Assembly: GCF_017942085.1 (NCBI RefSeq)
Contig: NZ_JAGKSP010000012.1
Coordinates: 62,001-126,000 of the forward strand
Length of the DNA: 64,000 nucleotides
From: Paenibacillus lignilyticus
GTDB taxonomy: Bacteria; Bacillota; Bacilli; Paenibacillales; Paenibacillaceae
Direction: 5' to 3'
Each line of letters opens with the position of its first letter. The stretch's first letter is position 1. The notes beneath the pieces are model-generated. The model did not search any database and had not been told where the DNA came from. It was given only the letters and a program-made list of their open reading frames with translations. Below, in pieces: positions 60,880 to 64,000 of the stretch. Made by a program: the position numbers and the translations under genes.

Positions 60880-61242
60880 ATGAATCAGCTTGTCGCTATT
60901 CTCATTACGTTGTTTTTCCTGGGGCTTATCGTTTCGTTCACGGTAACCCATAAATTAAAGGATCGCTACGCGTTCCTCTGGCTGATCACCGCCATTGCCG
61001 GCGTACTCGCCGCTGCTTGTATCCCGCTGCTCAACCGGTTCGCCCTATGGATCGGCATCGCCTATATGCCTACCTTCGTGTTTCTGGTCACCATCATCTT
61101 CATCCTTGCCCTGCTCGTGCGGCAGACGATGAGCTTGTCGAACCAGTCGGAGAAAATGAAGACGTTAACGCAGGAATTCGCCGTCATGGAGAAGAAGCTG
61201 CTCGACCTTCAGAAGGCAGTGGAAGGACGTGAGACGCTGTGA
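60880..61242 (+). CDS. DUF2304 membrane protein
   Basis: 120 residues. Three hydrophobic segments (LVAILITLFFLGLIVSF; FLWLITAIAGVLAAACI; TFVFLVTIIFILALLV) and a charged C-terminal coiled segment (SEKMKTLTQEFAVMEKKLLD). DUF2304 proteins occur next to GT2 and SMR genes; function unknown. AAAGGAACC precedes the ATG. Confidence 0.88.
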   Translation: MNQLVAILITLFFLGLIVSFTVTHKLKDRYAFLWLITAIAGVLAAACIPLLNRFALWIGIAYMPTFVFLVTIIFILALLVRQTMSLSNQSEKMKTLTQEFAVMEKKLLDLQKAVEGRETL

Positions 61243-61610
61243 ACGTCGTCCAATTCCTTCTCATCCTCGCCAATACGCTCATGCTTGTAAGCGGGCAATT
61301 TCTATGGAAATACGGGCTCATGCAGCGCGCGAAACCTTTCGAATCGCTGCGCACGATTCTTGAGCTGATGTTCTCGCCCTATATCATGGGTGGATTGTTC
61401 ATCTACGGCTGCGCAACGGTGTTGTGGCTGTTTATCGTATCGAAGGTCGACCTCAGCTTGGCTTATCCCATCCAGAGCCTGGCGTACATCATCTCCATCA
61501 TCGGCGCTTATTACTTGTTTGGAGAATCGTTGTCTGCACTCAAAATCATCGGCTGTCTGCTCATCCTTGCAGGCGTTGCATGTATCGGCTTGTCAGCCCG
61601 TTATGCGTAA
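61239..61610 (+). CDS. SMR/EamA-like small transporter or flippase
   Basis: 123 residues, GTG start overlapping the DUF2304 stop (GTGA). Four hydrophobic segments, with the EamA-like GQFLWKYGLM at the start and SLAYPIQSLAYIISIIGAYYLFGE near 75-98. SMR-family proteins such as ArnE/F flip polyprenyl-linked sugars, which suits the operon; this is inference. Confidence 0.85.
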   Translation: MNVVQFLLILANTLMLVSGQFLWKYGLMQRAKPFESLRTILELMFSPYIMGGLFIYGCATVLWLFIVSKVDLSLAYPIQSLAYIISIIGAYYLFGESLSALKIIGCLLILAGVACIGLSARYA

Positions 61611-61615
61611 AAGCT

Positions 61616-61667
61616 AAAAAGCACGGTAAGTTCTAGAGCCGAGAGGCTCCGACTTACCGTGCTTTTT
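61616..61667. terminator. Bidirectional terminator between SMR-like and DsbA-like genes
   Basis: AAAAAGCACGGTAAGT pairs exactly with ACTTACCGTGCTTTTT around ~20 bases that hold an inner GAGCC/GGCTC helix. T runs on both strands end both genes. Confidence 0.9.
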
Positions 61668-61672
61668 ATTGT

Positions 61673-62398
61673 TTAACTCTGTTCGCTCTCGCCGATCCCG
61701 CATGCATCATCGGTGCACACGCCGGCGCTGCCATTTGAAGAAGGATCTAGAATGATCAGCGGCTTCTCCTCTTCCCAGCCCTTCTGCAGGACATCGAGGA
61801 ACACATCGCTTTGAAGCGCCCCGGCTACCGCATATTTGCGGTTGATGACGAAGAACGGAACGCCATTCGCGCCAAGCATGTTTGCCTCGCTGCACTCCGC
61901 TTGCACATCGGCTTTAAACGCATCGCCGCTCAACATCGTTTCCACTTCATCCGGGTTCAAGCCGGCTTCAACCGCGATGCCTTTGAGCGTATCCAATTCG
62001 GCAATATGCTTGGAATCGGTAAAATACGCCTTGAACAGCAGCTCCGCTACCTCTGTCCGTTTGCCATGGGCGCCTGCAAAATGAATCAGACGATGCGCAT
62101 CCAGCGAATTCGCCGGAATCGCATGCTCGAAGTTAAAGGTAAGCCCCTGCGCTGCGGCTTGCTGCACCAAATTCTCATGAAGCTGGATGGAGCGCTCGCG
62201 GCTCACGCCGTATTTGTCCGCTACCAGTCCATACACATCATGCTTCGGATATTTCTCCGCATTCGGATCCAGCTGGAAGCTGCGATAGACAACCTCTACC
62301 TGGTCTTTATGCTCGAACTGATCCAGTCCCTTCTCGAAGAGACGCTTGCCGATATAGCAAAACGGACACGCGATGTCCGACCAAATTTCCACTTTCAT
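61673..62398 (-). CDS. DsbA-family (FrnE-like) oxidoreductase
   Basis: 241 residues. Thioredoxin-fold active site CPFC at residues 11-14 (SDIACPFCYIGKRLF), long helical insertion and the cis-Pro region NGVPFFVINRKYAVAGALQ near 175. No signal peptide, so a cytosolic DSBA-like enzyme of the FrnE group. The ending (CTDDACGIGESEQS) has two Cys that may bind metal. AAGGAG precedes the ATG. Confidence 0.9.
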   Translation of the reverse strand: MKVEIWSDIACPFCYIGKRLFEKGLDQFEHKDQVEVVYRSFQLDPNAEKYPKHDVYGLVADKYGVSRERSIQLHENLVQQAAAQGLTFNFEHAIPANSLDAHRLIHFAGAHGKRTEVAELLFKAYFTDSKHIAELDTLKGIAVEAGLNPDEVETMLSGDAFKADVQAECSEANMLGANGVPFFVINRKYAVAGALQSDVFLDVLQKGWEEEKPLIILDPSSNGSAGVCTDDACGIGESEQS

Positions 62399-62471
62399 CT
62401 TGACTTCACTCCTTCATCTGATAAGCCCATTATAGCCGCTTTGTCAGGTGTAGGACAACGTTTGGAAGCGT

Positions 62472-63373
62472 TCAACTGTAAGCTTCCCGCCTCCTCCATT
62501 CGCTTGGAGGACAGCCGGTTACTTTCCGGAACACATTCGTAAAATGCTGGCTGGTCTTAAATCCGAGCTCGTGCGCAATTTCAATGATGGATAAGCCCGA
62601 GTTCAACAGAAGCTCACAGGCTTGTTCAATCCGCACGCGTTCCATGTAGGCAGCAGGCGATTGCCCGAACTGCTCCTGGAATAATTTATAGAAGTGCGAC
62701 TCGCTCACTTGAACCGCCTGCGCCATCTCCGCTATGGAGAACCGTTTCTCAGGCGTTTGCTCCAATTGCCGAACGAGCTCAGCCATCTTTCCCCTCCATT
62801 CCGGTTCAATCGTCTTCGCCGGAACCGGCTGCAGCAGCCCAAGCAGAATATCCAGCATCCGATGATGAGCATACAGCCTCTTCGCCGGTCCATCCGATTC
62901 TAGCGTCGCCTTCAGCCGCGCAAATTGCTCATCCACCCGACATCGGCACGAAATACATGCGGCAGCTGCTGCAGACCGGCTTTGATGAAGTTACGCTCCT
63001 GCTGGCCCAAGTTAAGCCAATCAGAGTCACATGCAGGGTCCGTTATGATAAACCACCAAATGCGGCTGGGTTCGATATGGTTGAATCTGGCCTTATGCAG
63101 CTCTCCCGGAGCTGTGAAGAACCATTGCCCTGCAGTAGTGGGATATTGCACGCCATCTACTTCCCAAGTAACGCTGCCATGCTCCAAATAGACAAATTCA
63201 TAGCCGGTCATGTGACGATGCAAGGTGAGCTGATAGGCCTCCGAATATTTTTGACAGCCCAGCACGATCAGCTCGGGAATAATGCTGGTTCCCACTGCAT
63301 CCATCCCCAGCCTTTCATCATAATCAGGCGGGTAGATCCAGCGCATCGATGTCGGCGATTGTTTCCTTGCCAT
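62472..63373 (-). pseudogene. AraC-family regulator split by a frameshift
   Basis: N-terminal cupin-like half (start at ATG 63373 behind AGAGGGGG; motifs HMTGYEFVYLEHGSVTW and GELHKARF) stops at 62912. A second frame (62472-62936) continues with the linker and the AraC double HTH (VSESHFYKLFQEQFG, then GFKTSQHFTNVFRKVTG). The join is HVFRADVGW in one frame and VDEQFARLK in the other, at a GGG run near 62935-62945. One missing G restores a normal protein of about 300 residues. Divergent from the desaturase gene. It may be real loss, slippage or a sequencing error. Confidence 0.8.
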
Positions 63374-63501
63374 CCCGCTCCCCCTCTCCATACTCGCAGA
63401 TGTGTCTAAAACTATTTAATAATTTCTGGAAAGCCAGCTGGCGTTTCATCCCTTACACTTAGAAGCAGCAACGCTATTCTGAGTCAATAAGGGGTAATCA
63501 T

Positions 63502-64000
63502 ATGAGTGAAATCTCCAAACGGGATTACAGCATTCTAGGGCCTGAAAGAGAGAAAGCGATCGCGAAAGGACTGGTATCCGCCGAGTGGTACAAATGTCCC
63601 GTTCCCCGCAAACGCATGAAGGAGCTCATGGTCCGCAGAAACGGTCCGGCGCTTCGAGACACGCTGTTATGGTTCATCTTCCTCGCAGTAACGGGTTATC
63701 TTGCTTATTTATCCTGGGGAACCTGGTGGGCGATTCCCGCATTTGCCCTCTATGGCGTCATTTATTCCACGTCAGCCGTCTCAAAATGGCATGAATCTTG
63801 CCATGGTACGCCTTTCCGAACGTCGTGGATGAATGAAGCCTTATATCAGCTATGCTCCTTCCTCATCCTCATACAAGCGACGAATTACCGCTGGAGTCAT
63901 GTTCGTCATCATACCGATACGATCATTGTCGGCAGCGATCCGGAAATTATGGAGCCGCGTCCCCCGATGTGGAGTAGACTAATCAAGATGATTTTCCGAT
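63502..64000 (+). CDS. Fatty acid desaturase, N-terminal part (runs off the right end)
   Basis: At least 166 codons, ATG 63502 behind AAGGGG. Two or three hydrophobic segments (LLWFIFLAVTGYLAYL; WWAIPAFALYGVIYS). The first two di-iron histidine boxes are WHESCHG near 96-101 and HVRHHTD near 131-135. This fits a membrane-bound acyl-lipid or acyl-CoA desaturase; the third box lies outside the window. Confidence 0.88.
   Translation, partial: MSEISKRDYSILGPEREKAIAKGLVSAEWYKCPVPRKRMKELMVRRNGPALRDTLLWFIFLAVTGYLAYLSWGTWWAIPAFALYGVIYSTSAVSKWHESCHGTPFRTSWMNEALYQLCSFLILIQATNYRWSHVRHHTDTIIVGSDPEIMEPRPPMWSRLIKMIFR

Overview
The window reads as a chromosomal segment of a spore-forming, low-to-medium GC Firmicute of the Paenibacillaceae type (Paenibacillus/Cohnella-like). 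This rests on strong GGAGG-type ribosome binding sites with frequent GTG/TTG starts, YesM/YesN-type two-component systems beside secreted carbohydrate proteins, a sigI-rsgI pair, a T-box upstream of ilvB, an L20-type leader before infC-rpmI-rplT, and a ytqA-ytqB pair. The species assignment is inference. No rRNA, tRNA, integrase or transposase gene was seen.

Layout. 1-9.2 kb: end of a secreted protein gene, a YesN/YesM two-component pair, a repeat-rich gap, a dehydrogenase, an AraC regulator, a beta-lactamase-fold serine hydrolase and small membrane proteins. 9.8-19.9 kb: a catabolic-looking island on the minus strand made of an ABC sugar/glycerophosphate-type importer with a DeoR regulator, and a second operon of two PHP-domain metallohydrolases, a MATE exporter interrupted by one TGA codon, and a class-III PLP enzyme. 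20.1-26.9 kb: a complete Opp/Dpp-type importer with a winged-helix regulator. 27-30 kb: MFS transporter and leucyl aminopeptidase. 30.2-34.6 kb: sigI-rsgI, then an RsbT-like protein next to a histidine kinase whose N-terminus resembles the RsbT-binding domain of RsbU. 34.7-45.8 kb: a zinc-ribbon protein, a peroxiredoxin and the branched-chain amino-acid genes T-box-ilvB-ilvN-ilvC-leuA ... leuB, with a NarL-type two-component system and two repeat fields between leuA and leuB. 46-48.5 kb: a GNAT acetyltransferase, a Gly-rich protein and the L20-led infC-rpmI-rplT operon. 48.5-64 kb: glycosyltransferases, PAP2 phosphatase, trmB, ytqAB, a VOC protein, manA, a His-rich lipoprotein/membrane-protein pair, a GT39-like protein divergent from a GT2/DUF2304/SMR operon, a DsbA-like protein, a frameshifted AraC gene and the start of a fatty acid desaturase.

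How parts fit. The 9.8-25.8 kb region looks like uptake plus processing of a phosphorylated or phosphonate-like substrate. The PLP enzyme and PHP hydrolases point that way, but the substrate is not shown by sequence. The RsbT-like/RsbU_N-kinase pair suggests a partner-switch input feeding a histidine kinase instead of a phosphatase. Three intergenic loci carry a repeat family with shared flanks and locus-specific cores, and a second short element (consensus around AATAAGACCT..GATTCGTTAG) is dispersed in two of the gaps.
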